A stretch of DNA of 64,000 nt from Mesonia oceanica (GCF_902499555.1 NZ_CABVMM010000003.1:124001-188000), one strand, 5' to 3'; shown: positions 26,439 through 36,128, numbered from the stretch's first letter. The notes: a model not told the origin generated them from the letters alone. Translations and numbers: made by a program.

Positions 26439-27134
26439 ATGATGGGATATTATGTGCTTATCGGACTCATTATGCTGGTAAGTTGGTATGTGAGCCATAA
26501 GCTGAAATCGAAATTTAAAAAGTACTCGAAAACCCATTTGCAAAATGGGATGAGTGGGGCCGAGATTGCCCGTAAAATGTTAGAAGATAACGGAATTTAC
26601 GATGTGAAAGTAATTTCGACGCCGGGACAATTAACCGATCATTACAACCCGCAAAAGAAAACGGTGAATTTAAGTGAGGCGGTTTACAGTCAGCGTAATG
26701 CGGCTGCAGCAGCGGTTGCCGCACACGAATGCGGTCACGCGGTACAACATGCTAAAGCTTATGGTTGGTTAAAAATGAGAAGTGCCTTAGTGCCGGTGGT
26801 GAGCGTGGCTTCCCGTTTTAGTCAGTTTGTGATTATAGGAGGTATTATTTTGATGGCAATAGTTTCTTTTAATCTAGGGCAAATGGTGTTATTGGCGGGA
26901 ATTATTCTTTTTGGGATGGGGACCTTGTTCAGTTTTGTCACCTTGCCGGTAGAGTATGACGCGAGTCATCGAGCATTGGCTTGGTTAAAAGCTGAAAATG
27001 TAGTAACTCCAGAGGAATATGGAGATTCTAAAGATGCTTTAAAATGGGCTGCCAGAACGTATGTAGTTGCAGCAGTTGGTTCGTTAGCAACTTTGCTTTA
27101 CTTCATCGGAATATTTTTAGGAGGAAGAGATTAA
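26439..27134 (+). CDS. Zinc metallopeptidase, YugP type
   Basis: A 231-residue membrane metallopeptidase-like protein. The zinc motif is AAHECGHAVQH. Membrane segments are the N-terminal anchor (YYVLIGLIMLVSWYVS), two in the middle (FSQFVIIGGIILMAIVSF; MVLLAGIILFGMGTLFSFV) and one at the C-terminus. I start at the ATG encoding MMGYYVLIGL because relatives begin there; the open frame extends to a TTG at 26388 inside non-coding repeat DNA. Substrate unknown. Downstream hairpin terminator at 27155. Confidence 0.88.
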   Translation: MMGYYVLIGLIMLVSWYVSHKLKSKFKKYSKTHLQNGMSGAEIARKMLEDNGIYDVKVISTPGQLTDHYNPQKKTVNLSEAVYSQRNAAAAAVAAHECGHAVQHAKAYGWLKMRSALVPVVSVASRFSQFVIIGGIILMAIVSFNLGQMVLLAGIILFGMGTLFSFVTLPVEYDASHRALAWLKAENVVTPEEYGDSKDALKWAARTYVVAAVGSLATLLYFIGIFLGGRD

Positions 27135-27154
27135 GAGTTTTATACTAAATAAAG

Positions 27155-27191
27155 AAAAGCCTTCAACTGTTTTTGTTGAAGGCTTTTTTGT
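27155..27191. terminator. Bidirectional terminator between metallopeptidase and saccharopine dehydrogenase genes
   Basis: AAAAGCCTTCAAC / GTTGAAGGCTTTTTT stem with a TGTTTTT loop. It can serve the plus-strand gene and, with its A-run, the convergent minus-strand gene. Confidence 0.8.
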
Positions 27192-27273
27192 TTATGATTT
27201 AGAGTGGAGTCGAGCATTTTTGATAACTTAAAAGTTTGTCGCTCATCTCGAAGCGGAAAGAATTTTTTAAAAT

Positions 27274-28644
27274 CTATCCAACTACGTTGTCTACATTATA
27301 GCCTAAATACTCACGTTCTTTTTCTTGGAAAACAATTCCGTTTTCGGCGAGTTCTTTTAAGATGGGTTCGTAAACTTCTTTGGTAATTGGTCTTAAAACT
27401 CCGGGTGTGGTAATTTCTTTATTCAAAATTTTAAGTGTTGCGATTCCTACCGGTAAACCAACCGTCTTTGCCATGGCTGTATAGGTTTGGTCTTCTCCAA
27501 TATGTACCATTGTTGAGTCGATTTGACTGGTTTTGCCATCTATTTCGTAACCAAATTTATGATACATGACAATCATATCTTTATCATCGGGAGCAAGTGT
27601 CCATTTATCTTCTAGTATTTTTTGAAGCGCTTGGGCAGGAGTTGCATTTTTAATTCCTATTTTTTTGTGAGGATTAAAAATATCTAACTCCAATAGCTTT
27701 TCCCACATGACATCGTCTTGATCTATTTTGAGGTTGTAGCGTGTTTTTAATTCTACTGAATCTGTTGGAGAATAAGGAAGGAAAGAATTCACAAACTCCC
27801 GGTAACTCATATTTTCAGAATTTTGTAGGGTGTAGGTGTCATCGGTCATTCCTAATTGAACAAACATATTCCAAGCTTTACTAAAGCCTACTCGGCGTAA
27901 GGTCCCACGGTAAAGTGTTCTAACGTTATCAAGTCCGTAAACACTTCTGTATTTTAAAGAATCACGGTTGGCGAGGCCTTCAAACCTTCCGTGGTTTTCA
28001 ATTTCTAAAAATTCGGTTCTTCTAAATAAACGATGGTAAGGGATGTATTTGTAGGTGCCTTCTTGCATAAAAACAGCAGCTCCTCCTTGTCCGGCAACCA
28101 CTACGTTTCTGGGATTCCACGTAAACTTATAATTCCAAAGATTGGTGTCGCTTTCCGGAGCTACGAGTCCACCGGTAAACGATTCAAAGAGTAGCATTTT
28201 TCCGCCTTTCTCTCGAATCCTGTCGATTACCTGCATGGCGCTCATATGGTCAATTCCCGGATCTACACCAATTTCATTCATAAAAGTGAGTCCTTTTTTC
28301 TTTACTTCTTCATCTAAAGCTTGCATTTCGTCACTCACATAAGAAGCGGTCACTAAATTTTTGTTGAAATTCACACAGTCTTTGGCGACTTCAATATGAA
28401 AACGTGCCGGAAGCATGGAAATAACAATATCTGCTTCTTTGATAGCAGTTTGCCTTTCTTCAGCTTTAAAAATATCTAGCTGAATTGCTTTTGTATTGGG
28501 ATGATTTCCTGCAAATTTCTCAGCATTTTCAAGTGATAAATCACCAATGATAATTTGAAGTTGTTCTTTTTCTGATTTTTCTTTTAGGTATTTAACGAGT
28601 GAGGAGGTAGATTTTCCTGCACCAATCAATAATATTCTTCGCAT
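27274..28644 (-). CDS. Saccharopine dehydrogenase family protein
   Basis: A 456-residue NAD(P)-dependent oxidoreductase with saccharopine dehydrogenase N- and C-terminal domains. The Rossmann start is RRILLIGAGKSTSSLVKYL; MNEIGVDPGIDHMSAMQVID and FTGGLVAPESDTNLWNYKF are family marks. The family includes the glutamate-forming saccharopine dehydrogenase of lysine breakdown and carboxynorspermidine dehydrogenase; the full two-domain layout and length favour lysine metabolism, but this is not proven by sequence alone. Transcribed alone. Confidence 0.9.
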   Translation of the reverse strand: MRRILLIGAGKSTSSLVKYLKEKSEKEQLQIIIGDLSLENAEKFAGNHPNTKAIQLDIFKAEERQTAIKEADIVISMLPARFHIEVAKDCVNFNKNLVTASYVSDEMQALDEEVKKKGLTFMNEIGVDPGIDHMSAMQVIDRIREKGGKMLLFESFTGGLVAPESDTNLWNYKFTWNPRNVVVAGQGGAAVFMQEGTYKYIPYHRLFRRTEFLEIENHGRFEGLANRDSLKYRSVYGLDNVRTLYRGTLRRVGFSKAWNMFVQLGMTDDTYTLQNSENMSYREFVNSFLPYSPTDSVELKTRYNLKIDQDDVMWEKLLELDIFNPHKKIGIKNATPAQALQKILEDKWTLAPDDKDMIVMYHKFGYEIDGKTSQIDSTMVHIGEDQTYTAMAKTVGLPVGIATLKILNKEITTPGVLRPITKEVYEPILKELAENGIVFQEKEREYLGYNVDNVVG

Positions 28645-28716
28645 GTTTAAAATTACTTGGTTAATTTTGTAGTTCTTTCAAATTACTTAATAAAATCTTA
28701 CTTAAAAAAATAAATC

Positions 28717-29106
28717 ATGCAAAGAAACCTATTAATTCTTGGATGTGTTTTGGGAATGTTAGCTGTTATTCTAGGGGCTTTTGGTGCTCACGGTTTAAAA
28801 GAAGTTTTAAGCGAAGAAAGCTTAACAAGTTACGAAACCGGAGTGCGATATCAATTCTATCATGCGTTTTTAGCGCTTATTGTTGCCAATTCTTCTTTTT
28901 TTACTTCAAAAACTAAGAACATTGTGTTTTACTTGATTTTAGTGGGGGTTATCTTGTTTTCTGGTTCTATTTATTTGTTGTCAACCTATGCTTTAACGGG
29001 GGTTTCTTTTAAAAGTATAGCTTTTATAACTCCAGTAGGGGGACTTCTTTTAATTTTGGCTTGGTTGTTGTTATTTGTTAACTTGTTGAGAATGAACAAG
29101 AAATAA
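28717..29106 (+). CDS. DUF423 membrane protein
   Basis: A 129-residue membrane protein with four hydrophobic helices. The signature FGAHGLKEVLSEESLTSYET after the first helix places it in DUF423 (YgdD-like), function unknown. A TAATTTTG -7-type element lies at 28662-28669. Upstream of pckA, 72 bases apart. Confidence 0.9.
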   Translation: MQRNLLILGCVLGMLAVILGAFGAHGLKEVLSEESLTSYETGVRYQFYHAFLALIVANSSFFTSKTKNIVFYLILVGVILFSGSIYLLSTYALTGVSFKSIAFITPVGGLLLILAWLLLFVNLLRMNKK

Positions 29107-29143
29107 AAATTATAAACTTATTAGTCTTTAAAAGTTTTATTTC

Positions 29144-29151
29144 TATTTTTG
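29144..29151 (+). promoter_or_regulatory. -7 promoter element before pckA
   Basis: TATTTTTG fits TAnnTTTG and lies 27 bases before the chosen pckA ATG. It overlaps the in-frame TTG at 29149, which argues against that TTG as the start. Confidence 0.42.
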
Positions 29152-29178
29152 CTGTACAAACACAACAAATTAATTTTT

Positions 29179-30777
29179 ATGCTTTCAAACAATGTAACTT
29201 CGAAAACGTTTTCGTTGTCCGATTACGGAATAAAAAAAGCAGATTTTCATTATCAATTATCTCCAGAGGAACTTCATCAAATTACTATTGATAAGGATAT
29301 GGGAGTGGAAGCCAATTCTGGGGCTTTGGCAGTGAACACAGGAGAGTTTACGGGGAGATCACCCTTAGATCGTTTTATCGTAAAAGATGAAATTACGGAA
29401 AACGAAGTATGGTGGGGAAACATTAATATTCCTTTTGATAAAGATAAATTTGATGCTCTTTATAAAAAAGTCGCTCAGTATCTTTCTGATAAAGAGTTAT
29501 ATGTAAGGGATGCTTATGCATGTGCAGATCAAGATTACCGATTGAACATCCGGGTAATTAATGAATATCCTTGGAGCAATATGTTTGCCTATAATATGTT
29601 CCTGCGTCCTGAGGAGGAAGAACTGGAAAATTTTCAAGAAGACTGGTTAATTGTGAATGCCCCCGGGTTTAAAGCGGATCCTGAAACAGATGGAACAAGA
29701 CAACACAATTTTGCAATCCTTAATTTTAGTGAAAAAATAGCTCTTATAGGAGGAACCGGATATACCGGAGAAATTAAAAAAGGTATTTTTTCTGCCCTAA
29801 ATTTTATCTTACCCATATATCATAATGTGTTGCCGATGCATTGCTCTGCCAATGTAGGTGATGATCATGATACCGCTCTTTTCTTTGGCCTTTCAGGTAC
29901 CGGTAAAACCACCCTTTCTGCAGATCCTGAACGTAAACTTATTGGTGACGATGAGCATGGTTGGACACCTAATAATAAGGTTTTTAACTTTGAAGGAGGA
30001 TGCTATGCAAAAGTAATTAATCTCTCTGAAGAAGGGGAACCAGATATTTATAAAGCGATTAAACGCGGTGCTATATTAGAAAATGTTATTTTAGATGAAA
30101 ATGGAGAAGTAGATTTTGAAGATACTACCATTACCCAAAATACGAGAGTAAGTTACCCCATTTACCATATTGATAATATACAGCAACCCTCTGTAGGGGA
30201 AAATACAAAAAATATTTTCTTTTTAACTGCAGATGCTTTTGGGGTTTTGCCTCCTATCAGTAAATTAAATCCGGGACAGGCAGCTTATCATTTTATAAGT
30301 GGTTATACCGCTAAAGTTGCCGGTACAGAAGAAGGTGTTACTGAGCCTATTCCAAGTTTTTCAGCTTGTTTTGGAGCACCATTTATGCCTTTGCATCCAA
30401 CCAGGTATGCTGAAATGCTTAGTGAAAAAATGAAAGCTTCCGGAGTAAATGTTTGGCTAATCAATACAGGGTGGACAGGTGGTCCTTATGGAACCGGTTC
30501 TAGAATGAAGTTGAAATATACACGAGCTATGATCTCGGCAGCATTAGAAGGTAAATTGGATGATGTTAGTTTTGAACAGCATCCTATTTTTGGACTCGAA
30601 ATGCCAACAGAATGTCCTCATGTTCCTGTAGAAGTATTAAATCCGCGGAAGACGTGGAAAGATAAAGAAGCTTACGATAAGAAAGCTGGTTTGCTAGCTT
30701 CTTATTTTAAAGATAATTTTGAAAAGTTTGATGATTTCGCTAATGATGAGATCTTAAAAGGAGGTCCTATTGTTTAG
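29179..30777 (+). CDS. pckA: Phosphoenolpyruvate carboxykinase (ATP)
   Basis: A 532-residue gluconeogenic enzyme: oxaloacetate + ATP to phosphoenolpyruvate + CO2 + ADP. The kinase-1a loop is FFGLSGTGKTTLSADPERKL (near residue 240), with LIGDDEHGW as the metal-binding follow-on, and TGEFTGRSPLDRF at the N-terminus. The ATG at 29179 (MLSNNVTSKTFSLSDYG) fits the family start and the promoter; an in-frame TTG ten codons upstream is rejected. A strong terminator follows. Confidence 0.96.
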   Translation: MLSNNVTSKTFSLSDYGIKKADFHYQLSPEELHQITIDKDMGVEANSGALAVNTGEFTGRSPLDRFIVKDEITENEVWWGNINIPFDKDKFDALYKKVAQYLSDKELYVRDAYACADQDYRLNIRVINEYPWSNMFAYNMFLRPEEEELENFQEDWLIVNAPGFKADPETDGTRQHNFAILNFSEKIALIGGTGYTGEIKKGIFSALNFILPIYHNVLPMHCSANVGDDHDTALFFGLSGTGKTTLSADPERKLIGDDEHGWTPNNKVFNFEGGCYAKVINLSEEGEPDIYKAIKRGAILENVILDENGEVDFEDTTITQNTRVSYPIYHIDNIQQPSVGENTKNIFFLTADAFGVLPPISKLNPGQAAYHFISGYTAKVAGTEEGVTEPIPSFSACFGAPFMPLHPTRYAEMLSEKMKASGVNVWLINTGWTGGPYGTGSRMKLKYTRAMISAALEGKLDDVSFEQHPIFGLEMPTECPHVPVEVLNPRKTWKDKEAYDKKAGLLASYFKDNFEKFDDFANDEILKGGPIV

Positions 30778-30799
30778 TGGTTTTTAAGTTTGAACCAAA

Positions 30800-30830
30800 A
30801 AGGGCATTGAATTTTCAATGCCCTTTTTTC
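30800..30830 (+). terminator. Terminator after pckA
   Basis: GGGCATTGA/TCAATGCCC perfect stem, ATTT loop, then T6. The preceding A-run may also stop hemD transcription from the other side only weakly, as hemD ends 25 bases on. Confidence 0.82.
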
Positions 30831-30854
30831 ATGTAATTATTTAATCTAAGCGAT

Positions 30855-31601
30855 TTATTTTTTGTTTTGTTCTTTAATGTACTTCTCTAAGGCCATAGTC
30901 ATAGAAGGTGTTTCTGGAGTGGGAGCTTTAATGTTCACGGTTAAACCATGCTCCTTAGCAGCTTTTATGGTGCTATTCCCAAAAACTGCAATTCTGGTAT
31001 TGTTTTGCTTAAAGTCTGGGAAATTTTCAAATAATGATTTAATTCCGCTAGGACTAAAGAAAACAACAATATCATAAAATACTTTTTCTAAGTGTGATAA
31101 ATCGCTTACTACGGTTTTATAGAAAACTGCTTTTTTCCAAGTTACCCCGGCTTTATCCAATTGTTTAGGAATGGCAGGTTTCAACATATCTGAACAAGGC
31201 AGTAGGAACTTTTCGTTTTTGTATTTTTTAATAGTAGGAATTAATTCAGGAAAGGTTCTTTTTCCTACATAAATTTTACGTTTTCTGTATACTACATATT
31301 TCTGTAGGTAATAAGCAACGGCTTCACTCTGGCAAAAGTATTTTAAAGAGTCTGGCACCTTAAAGCGCATTTCTTCAGCAAGTCTGAAAAAGTGATCGAC
31401 CGCGTTTCTGCTTGTTAAGATAATAGCAGTAAATTGGGAAAGATCGACTTTTTGTTGACGTACTTCTTTAGAAGTTACTCCTTCAACGTGTATAAAAGGA
31501 ATAAAATCAATTTTCACTTTTTGCTTTTCTTCTAATTCAGCATAAGGAGAATTTTCAACCTTTGGTTCAGGTTGAGAAATTAAAATTGTTTTCACTTTCA
31601 T
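30855..31601 (-). CDS. hemD: Uroporphyrinogen-III synthase
   Basis: A 248-residue HemD-type protein, closing hydroxymethylbilane to uroporphyrinogen III in haem and sirohaem synthesis. The fold signatures are weak, as usual in this divergent family: TILISQPEPKVENSPYAELE, FTAIILTSRNAVDHFF, and DIVVFFSPSGIKSLFENFP with VFGNSTIKAAKEHGL. It lies 24 bases after DUF4271, the conserved flavobacterial pairing, and they are probably one transcript. Confidence 0.88.
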   Translation of the reverse strand: MKVKTILISQPEPKVENSPYAELEEKQKVKIDFIPFIHVEGVTSKEVRQQKVDLSQFTAIILTSRNAVDHFFRLAEEMRFKVPDSLKYFCQSEAVAYYLQKYVVYRKRKIYVGKRTFPELIPTIKKYKNEKFLLPCSDMLKPAIPKQLDKAGVTWKKAVFYKTVVSDLSHLEKVFYDIVVFFSPSGIKSLFENFPDFKQNNTRIAVFGNSTIKAAKEHGLTVNIKAPTPETPSMTMALEKYIKEQNKK

Positions 31602-31625
31602 TGTTGCGACTTTTTTGGCTCGATA

Positions 31626-32297
31626 TTAGTAAACTTTCGTAATCACTTTAAACAAAATGAAATACGGTGCAATTTCGAGAGTGCAAAGGTACAAAATAAA
31701 ATAGAACCAATTACCTAAAATAAGTTTTTGATTTTGAGAATAGTATTTCGCTAACACTACCATATTGGCTATTATCCAAATACCTACGCTTATAAATAAA
31801 AAAATCTTAATGTAAAGTACAGAATAAGCCAATATTAATAATATAGGAAGTACTGCAAGCGCCAAGAAATTTTTATAAGTGATTTTATAGAAAAGGTAAT
31901 TATCCAATAAATTACTGATGTTAAAAATTTCTCCTATAATTTTTTCAATTAGGTATTTTACTCCAATAAAAATATTAAATGCTAAGTAAATCTGTATGAA
32001 AATGATGAGGTCTGAAGTGTCACTAGGTAATAGCGATAAAGTTTTAAGTAGAAAATAAATTCCTAAAGAGATGGAGAGTCCTTGAGCTATAAAAAATAAA
32101 AAGGAAAATAAATTAAAAACAGAAAGGCTCCTTTTATGGGAAGTAAAATATTTGTTGGATTTGAATATACGCCAGAAATCAAAAAAGTCTTCTTGAAAAA
32201 ACTTTTTAGAAAATGCCAGCAATAACAGGATAATTACGAAAACAATCGTAATCCAGTCATTAGAAATGTAATTTCTGGTAAAAACTTCCAACTTCAA
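31626..32297 (-). CDS. DUF4271 membrane protein
   Basis: A 223-residue protein with five or six transmembrane helices, of the Bacteroidetes DUF4271 family, function unknown. The conserved N-terminal stretch is SNDWITIVFVIILLLLAFSK. The start is a TTG (MKLEVF...); no in-frame ATG precedes the conserved segment, so a non-ATG start is likely. Upstream of hemD with the same direction. Confidence 0.82.
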   Translation of the reverse strand: MKLEVFTRNYISNDWITIVFVIILLLLAFSKKFFQEDFFDFWRIFKSNKYFTSHKRSLSVFNLFSFLFFIAQGLSISLGIYFLLKTLSLLPSDTSDLIIFIQIYLAFNIFIGVKYLIEKIIGEIFNISNLLDNYLFYKITYKNFLALAVLPILLILAYSVLYIKIFLFISVGIWIIANMVVLAKYYSQNQKLILGNWFYFILYLCTLEIAPYFILFKVITKVY

Positions 32298-32360
32298 TTT
32301 TTACTGCAAATTTAAGACTAAATAGGTACAATTTCTGAAATAAGACAGCTTAAAAATAAT

Positions 32361-32368
32361 TACATTTG
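32361..32368 (+). promoter_or_regulatory. -7 promoter element before glycosyltransferase 2 gene
   Basis: TACATTTG fits TAnnTTTG, ending 14 bases before the ATG at 32383. No TTG at -33 is evident. Confidence 0.4.
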
Positions 32369-32382
32369 CCAAAAATGGCAAA

Positions 32383-33111
32383 ATGTCGAGGCGGCTCGTA
32401 ATTATCCCTACATATAATGAAATTGAAAATATTGAGCGTATCGTACGCAACGTATTTTCTCAGCGGGCATCTTTTGATATTTTGGTGGTAGACGATAATT
32501 CTCCAGATCAAACTTCCAGTAAAGTAGAAGAATTACAATCAGAATATAAAGATCGATTATTTCTTGAGGTAAGAACAGAAAAATCGGGTTTAGGGACGGC
32601 TTATATTCATGGCTTTAAATGGGCTTTAAAAAGAGATTATGAATTTATTTTTGAGATGGATGCCGATTTCTCTCATAATCCCAATGATTTAATTAGGCTA
32701 TATAATGCTTGTGTAAAGCAAGAAGCAGATCTAGCCATTGGTTCACGTTATGTAAAAGGGGTGAATGTGGTTAATTGGCCTATGAACAGAGTATTAATGT
32801 CATATTTTGCCTCTAAGTATGTGAAGTTGATCACCCGAATGAATATCCAGGATACAACCGCCGGTTTTGTTTGTTACCGTAGAAAAGTATTAGAAAAGAT
32901 TAATTTAGATACCATTCAGTTTGTGGGCTATGCTTTTCAAATTGAAATGAAGTTTAAAGCTTATCTTCATAAATTTAATATTGTAGAAGTTCCTGTTATA
33001 TTTACAGACCGAACCAAAGGTGAATCTAAGCTAAGTAGTAATATTATTTCTGAAGCTGTTTTTGGAGTAATAAAAATGAAATTAAAAAGTTTGTTTGGTA
33101 AAGAGGTTTAA
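32383..33111 (+). CDS. Polyprenol-phosphate mannose synthase-like glycosyltransferase (GT2)
   Basis: A 242-residue GT2 enzyme of the dolichol/polyprenol monophosphomannose synthase type. Signatures: LVIIPTYNEIENIERIVRNV, LVVDDNSPDQTSSKVEEL, the DxD region EMDADFSHNPND, and CYRRKVLEKI. No membrane helices, as in bacterial Ppm1-like catalytic subunits. It probably loads a sugar onto a lipid carrier for envelope glycans; donor and acceptor are inferred. Followed by dihydroorotase 57 bases on, a frequent flavobacterial pairing. Confidence 0.92.
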   Translation: MSRRLVIIPTYNEIENIERIVRNVFSQRASFDILVVDDNSPDQTSSKVEELQSEYKDRLFLEVRTEKSGLGTAYIHGFKWALKRDYEFIFEMDADFSHNPNDLIRLYNACVKQEADLAIGSRYVKGVNVVNWPMNRVLMSYFASKYVKLITRMNIQDTTAGFVCYRRKVLEKINLDTIQFVGYAFQIEMKFKAYLHKFNIVEVPVIFTDRTKGESKLSSNIISEAVFGVIKMKLKSLFGKEV

Positions 33112-33168
33112 GTTTAAAATTATTTATTTGCGGAGTAACATCTGAAAATAGAAAATTAAAAAAAGCAG

Positions 33169-34509
33169 ATGAAAAAGATTTTAATAAAGAATGCCAACAT
33201 CATTAATGAAGGAAAAGTCTTTGAAGGTGATGTTTATATTGAAAATGATACGATTGTTGAAGTGGCCAATATTATTAGCGCAAAATCTCAAGATGTACAA
33301 ATCATCGATGCGGAAGGAAAACATTTACTTCCCGGGGTAATTGACGATCAGGTACATTTTAGAGAGCCGGGCTTAACCCATAAAGAAGATATCGAGCACG
33401 GTTCTAAAGCGGCTATTGCCGGCGGAATCACTTCGTTTATTGAAATGCCCAATACCGTCCCGCAAACTACGACCATAGAAAAGCTGGAGGAAAAATTTGC
33501 TATTGCTGCAGAAAAGGCCTACGCGAACTATTCGTTTATGTTTGGTGGAACCAACGATAACTTAGAAGAGATTAAAAAAGTAAATCCTAAAAATACAGCC
33601 GCTTTAAAATTGTTTTTAGGATCTTCTACCGGAAATATGTTGGTAGATGACGAGAAAGTACTGGAAGAAATCTTTAAACATTCTCCTTTATTAATTGCTA
33701 CTCATTGTGAAGATGAACAGACCATTCAAGATAATCTAGCCAAATATAAAGAAGAGTTTGGAGATGATATCCCCATTATTTACCATCCTGAAATAAGAAG
33801 CGAAAAAGCTTGTTACCTATCTTCTTCCAGAGCAGTGGCTCTTGCCAAAAAAACTGGAGCTAGGTTGCATGTTTTTCATCTTTCAACAGCTAAAGAATTA
33901 GAGCTGTTTAGCAATAAAAAGCCATTAAAAGATAAAAAGATCACGGCAGAAGTTTGTATTCATCATTTGTGGTTCAATAACGAAATGTATGAAGAAAAAG
34001 GGACGTTAATTAAATGGAACCCTGCTGTTAAAACCAAGAAAGATCAAGAAGCTTTATTAAAAGCTTTGCTGGATGATAAACTGGATGTGATCGCAACAGA
34101 TCACGCCCCGCATACCAAAGAAGAAAAAGACAATCCTTATACAAAAGCACCAAGTGGAGGGCCGTTAGTACAGCACGCACTTCCTGCGATGTTAGAATTT
34201 TATCATAAAGGAAAAATATCCTTAGAGAAAATTGTAGAAAAAATGTGTCATAACCCGGCCATTTTATTTGAGATTGAAAAGCGTGGTTATATTAGGGAAG
34301 GCTATAAAGCAGATTTAGTGTTGGTTGATTTAAATGCACCTTGGACCGTGCAAAAAGACAATATCCTTTATAAATGCGGTTGGTCACCTTTTGAAAAAAC
34401 CACTTTTAAATCTAGAATTACCCATACGTTTGTTAACGGAGCTTTGGTGTACAAGAATTTTAAGGTTTTAAACGTTAAAAATGCAGAACGTCTAACATTT
34501 GATAGATAA
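33169..34509 (+). CDS. pyrC: Dihydroorotase
   Basis: A 446-residue class I amidohydrolase that interconverts carbamoyl-aspartate and dihydroorotate in pyrimidine synthesis. Metal ligands are in DDQVHFREPGLTHKEDIEHG; MPNTVPQTT, the Lys of AALKLFLGSSTGNM (likely carbamylated bridge), ATHCEDE and ATDHAPHTKEEK complete the set. Allantoinases are close relatives, but the FREPG motif and genome context favour dihydroorotase. Its stop overlaps the next start by one base. Confidence 0.92.
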   Translation: MKKILIKNANIINEGKVFEGDVYIENDTIVEVANIISAKSQDVQIIDAEGKHLLPGVIDDQVHFREPGLTHKEDIEHGSKAAIAGGITSFIEMPNTVPQTTTIEKLEEKFAIAAEKAYANYSFMFGGTNDNLEEIKKVNPKNTAALKLFLGSSTGNMLVDDEKVLEEIFKHSPLLIATHCEDEQTIQDNLAKYKEEFGDDIPIIYHPEIRSEKACYLSSSRAVALAKKTGARLHVFHLSTAKELELFSNKKPLKDKKITAEVCIHHLWFNNEMYEEKGTLIKWNPAVKTKKDQEALLKALLDDKLDVIATDHAPHTKEEKDNPYTKAPSGGPLVQHALPAMLEFYHKGKISLEKIVEKMCHNPAILFEIEKRGYIREGYKADLVLVDLNAPWTVQKDNILYKCGWSPFEKTTFKSRITHTFVNGALVYKNFKVLNVKNAERLTFDR

Positions 34510-34964
34510 TGAAGTTTTCTAAAACTATTTACCTTTTTTTATGCATTGGGTTTTTTGCTTGTCAGGATGTTGAAAAAGCAGAACAACCAGAAAACCTTAT
34601 TCCTGAATCGAAGATGGTAAATGTATTGGTAGATCTTTTAAAACTTGACGGAGCAGAAAGTATGTCTTCTATCGAGTTTGAAAAAAGGGACGTACAAACC
34701 AAAGACCTTATTTTTAAAAAATACCAAGTAGATAGTTTGCAGTTTGTAAAAAGCACTACGTATTACGCTGAAAATTTTAAAGTAAACAAGCGTATCTACG
34801 ATAGCGTTCAAGCCAGATTGGAACGGGAGAAAACCTTATTGGATTCTTTGGTGAAAAAAGAAAGGGAACAATCTAAAGAAGAAAAAGATTTAGAAAAGGG
34901 AAAAGAGAAATTTAAAAGTTTTACTAAAAAAGTAGAAGTGAAGGAAGATTGGGAAGAGGATTAA
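34509..34964 (+). CDS. DUF4296 lipoprotein
   Basis: A 151-residue lipoprotein: YLFLCIGFFACQDVEKAEQP gives a signal peptide with lipobox C18. The DUF4296 core MVNVLVDLLKLDGAES and YYAENFKVNKRIYDSV is followed by a highly charged Lys/Glu coiled-coil tail. Function unknown. Translationally coupled to pyrC. Confidence 0.85.
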   Translation: MKFSKTIYLFLCIGFFACQDVEKAEQPENLIPESKMVNVLVDLLKLDGAESMSSIEFEKRDVQTKDLIFKKYQVDSLQFVKSTTYYAENFKVNKRIYDSVQARLEREKTLLDSLVKKEREQSKEEKDLEKGKEKFKSFTKKVEVKEDWEED

Positions 34965-35057
34965 AAAAAAACTCTTCGGGAGGCGCCCCAGCATCAATAA
35001 TCCGATTCTGCTCAGTGTGATAAGAATTTTTATTTTTTAAAGACAATACTTAGGTAA

Positions 35058-36074
35058 TTACTGTTGATCTTCCACATAAAAAGCAGCAGTAGTTTTCACG
35101 GCTTTATCAATAGAAGTAAATTCGAAAGTTGGTAAAGCCGTTTTTATTTTGGTATGATCGTAATATGTTTTATTAAAAGCTGCTTTGATTGATTTTCTGG
35201 TAATCTCTTTGTTTGTGTTGAATAAAAAACTGCCTATCGATTGAAAAATCCAGCCCAAAAATACCATCCAGGGTTGTAGGGCTTTGGTAGGTTGAGGTTT
35301 GTTCAAGGCTTCTGCTATTTTGCCTTGCACTTCTTTAAAAGAAAGATTTTCTCCCACTACAATAAAGCGTTCATTTTTTATTTCGGCTTCCATTAATTTA
35401 ATCATCGCTGAGCTAACATCTTCCACCGCCACAAAACCAGTAACAAGCGGAAGGTAATAACTTAAACCTTTATCAATACGGCTAAAAATTTGTCCGCTGC
35501 CCGTATTCCAATTTCCACTCCCAATAATTACCCCGGGGTTTACAATCACCACATTTAATCCTTCTTGAGAAGCTCGCCAAACTTCCATTTCGGCTCCGTA
35601 TTTACAAATGGAATAGTTATCGTATTCCAATTCGTTATTTCGGGGAGAATTTTCAGTTACTTTTTGGTTATTCAATTCGCTTCCCAGTGCCGCAATAGAA
35701 CTTACGTGGCAAAATTTCTTAATGTTTTTACTTAACGAAATATTGACCACATTGGCGGTTCCTTCAATATTTATTTTTCTAAGTGCTTTGTAGTCTTTGG
35801 GATCGTAAGAAATAAGTCCGGCGCAATGATATACATGGTCAATTCCTTCAAAAGCATCAGTCAGTTCGGGAATGCGGGTAATATCGGCTTTCACCCATTC
35901 AATTTTTGTTAAAAGTGTTTCAGCTTGTTTACCTAATTTTTGCTGAATGATTTTTTGGGAGGAAGCAATTTTAGCTTCCGTTCGGTATAAAGCCCTTATT
36001 TTTACTTCCTTCAGCAGTAAATCTGCCAACAATTGAACACCTACTAATCCGGTAGCACCTGTAACTAGAATCAT
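35058..36074 (-). CDS. NAD-dependent epimerase/dehydratase family protein
   Basis: A 338-residue extended SDR protein. The NAD loop is MILVTGATGLVGVQLLADLL, the catalytic Tyr/Lys pair is in YSICKYGAEMEVW, and a Ser in CHVSSIAALG. Substrate is not determinable; relatives include sugar epimerases and dihydroflavonol reductase-like proteins. Divergent from tyrS, with both promoters in the 132 bases between. Confidence 0.9.
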   Translation of the reverse strand: MILVTGATGLVGVQLLADLLLKEVKIRALYRTEAKIASSQKIIQQKLGKQAETLLTKIEWVKADITRIPELTDAFEGIDHVYHCAGLISYDPKDYKALRKINIEGTANVVNISLSKNIKKFCHVSSIAALGSELNNQKVTENSPRNNELEYDNYSICKYGAEMEVWRASQEGLNVVIVNPGVIIGSGNWNTGSGQIFSRIDKGLSYYLPLVTGFVAVEDVSSAMIKLMEAEIKNERFIVVGENLSFKEVQGKIAEALNKPQPTKALQPWMVFLGWIFQSIGSFLFNTNKEITRKSIKAAFNKTYYDHTKIKTALPTFEFTSIDKAVKTTAAFYVEDQQ

Positions 36075-36120
36075 AGTATAAATATAAGCTTTTCTGAATA
36101 GGAAAATTTTGAGTTTCTCC

Positions 36121-36128
36121 TATCTTTG
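36121..36128 (+). promoter_or_regulatory. -7 promoter element before tyrS
   Basis: TATCTTTG fits TAnnTTTG, giving an untranslated leader of about 70 bases. The -33 box is unclear. Confidence 0.4.

Noticed and set aside
34965..35057. Possible RNA gene in a GC-richer gap
   Set aside because: No cloverleaf or other fold could be drawn; nothing supported.
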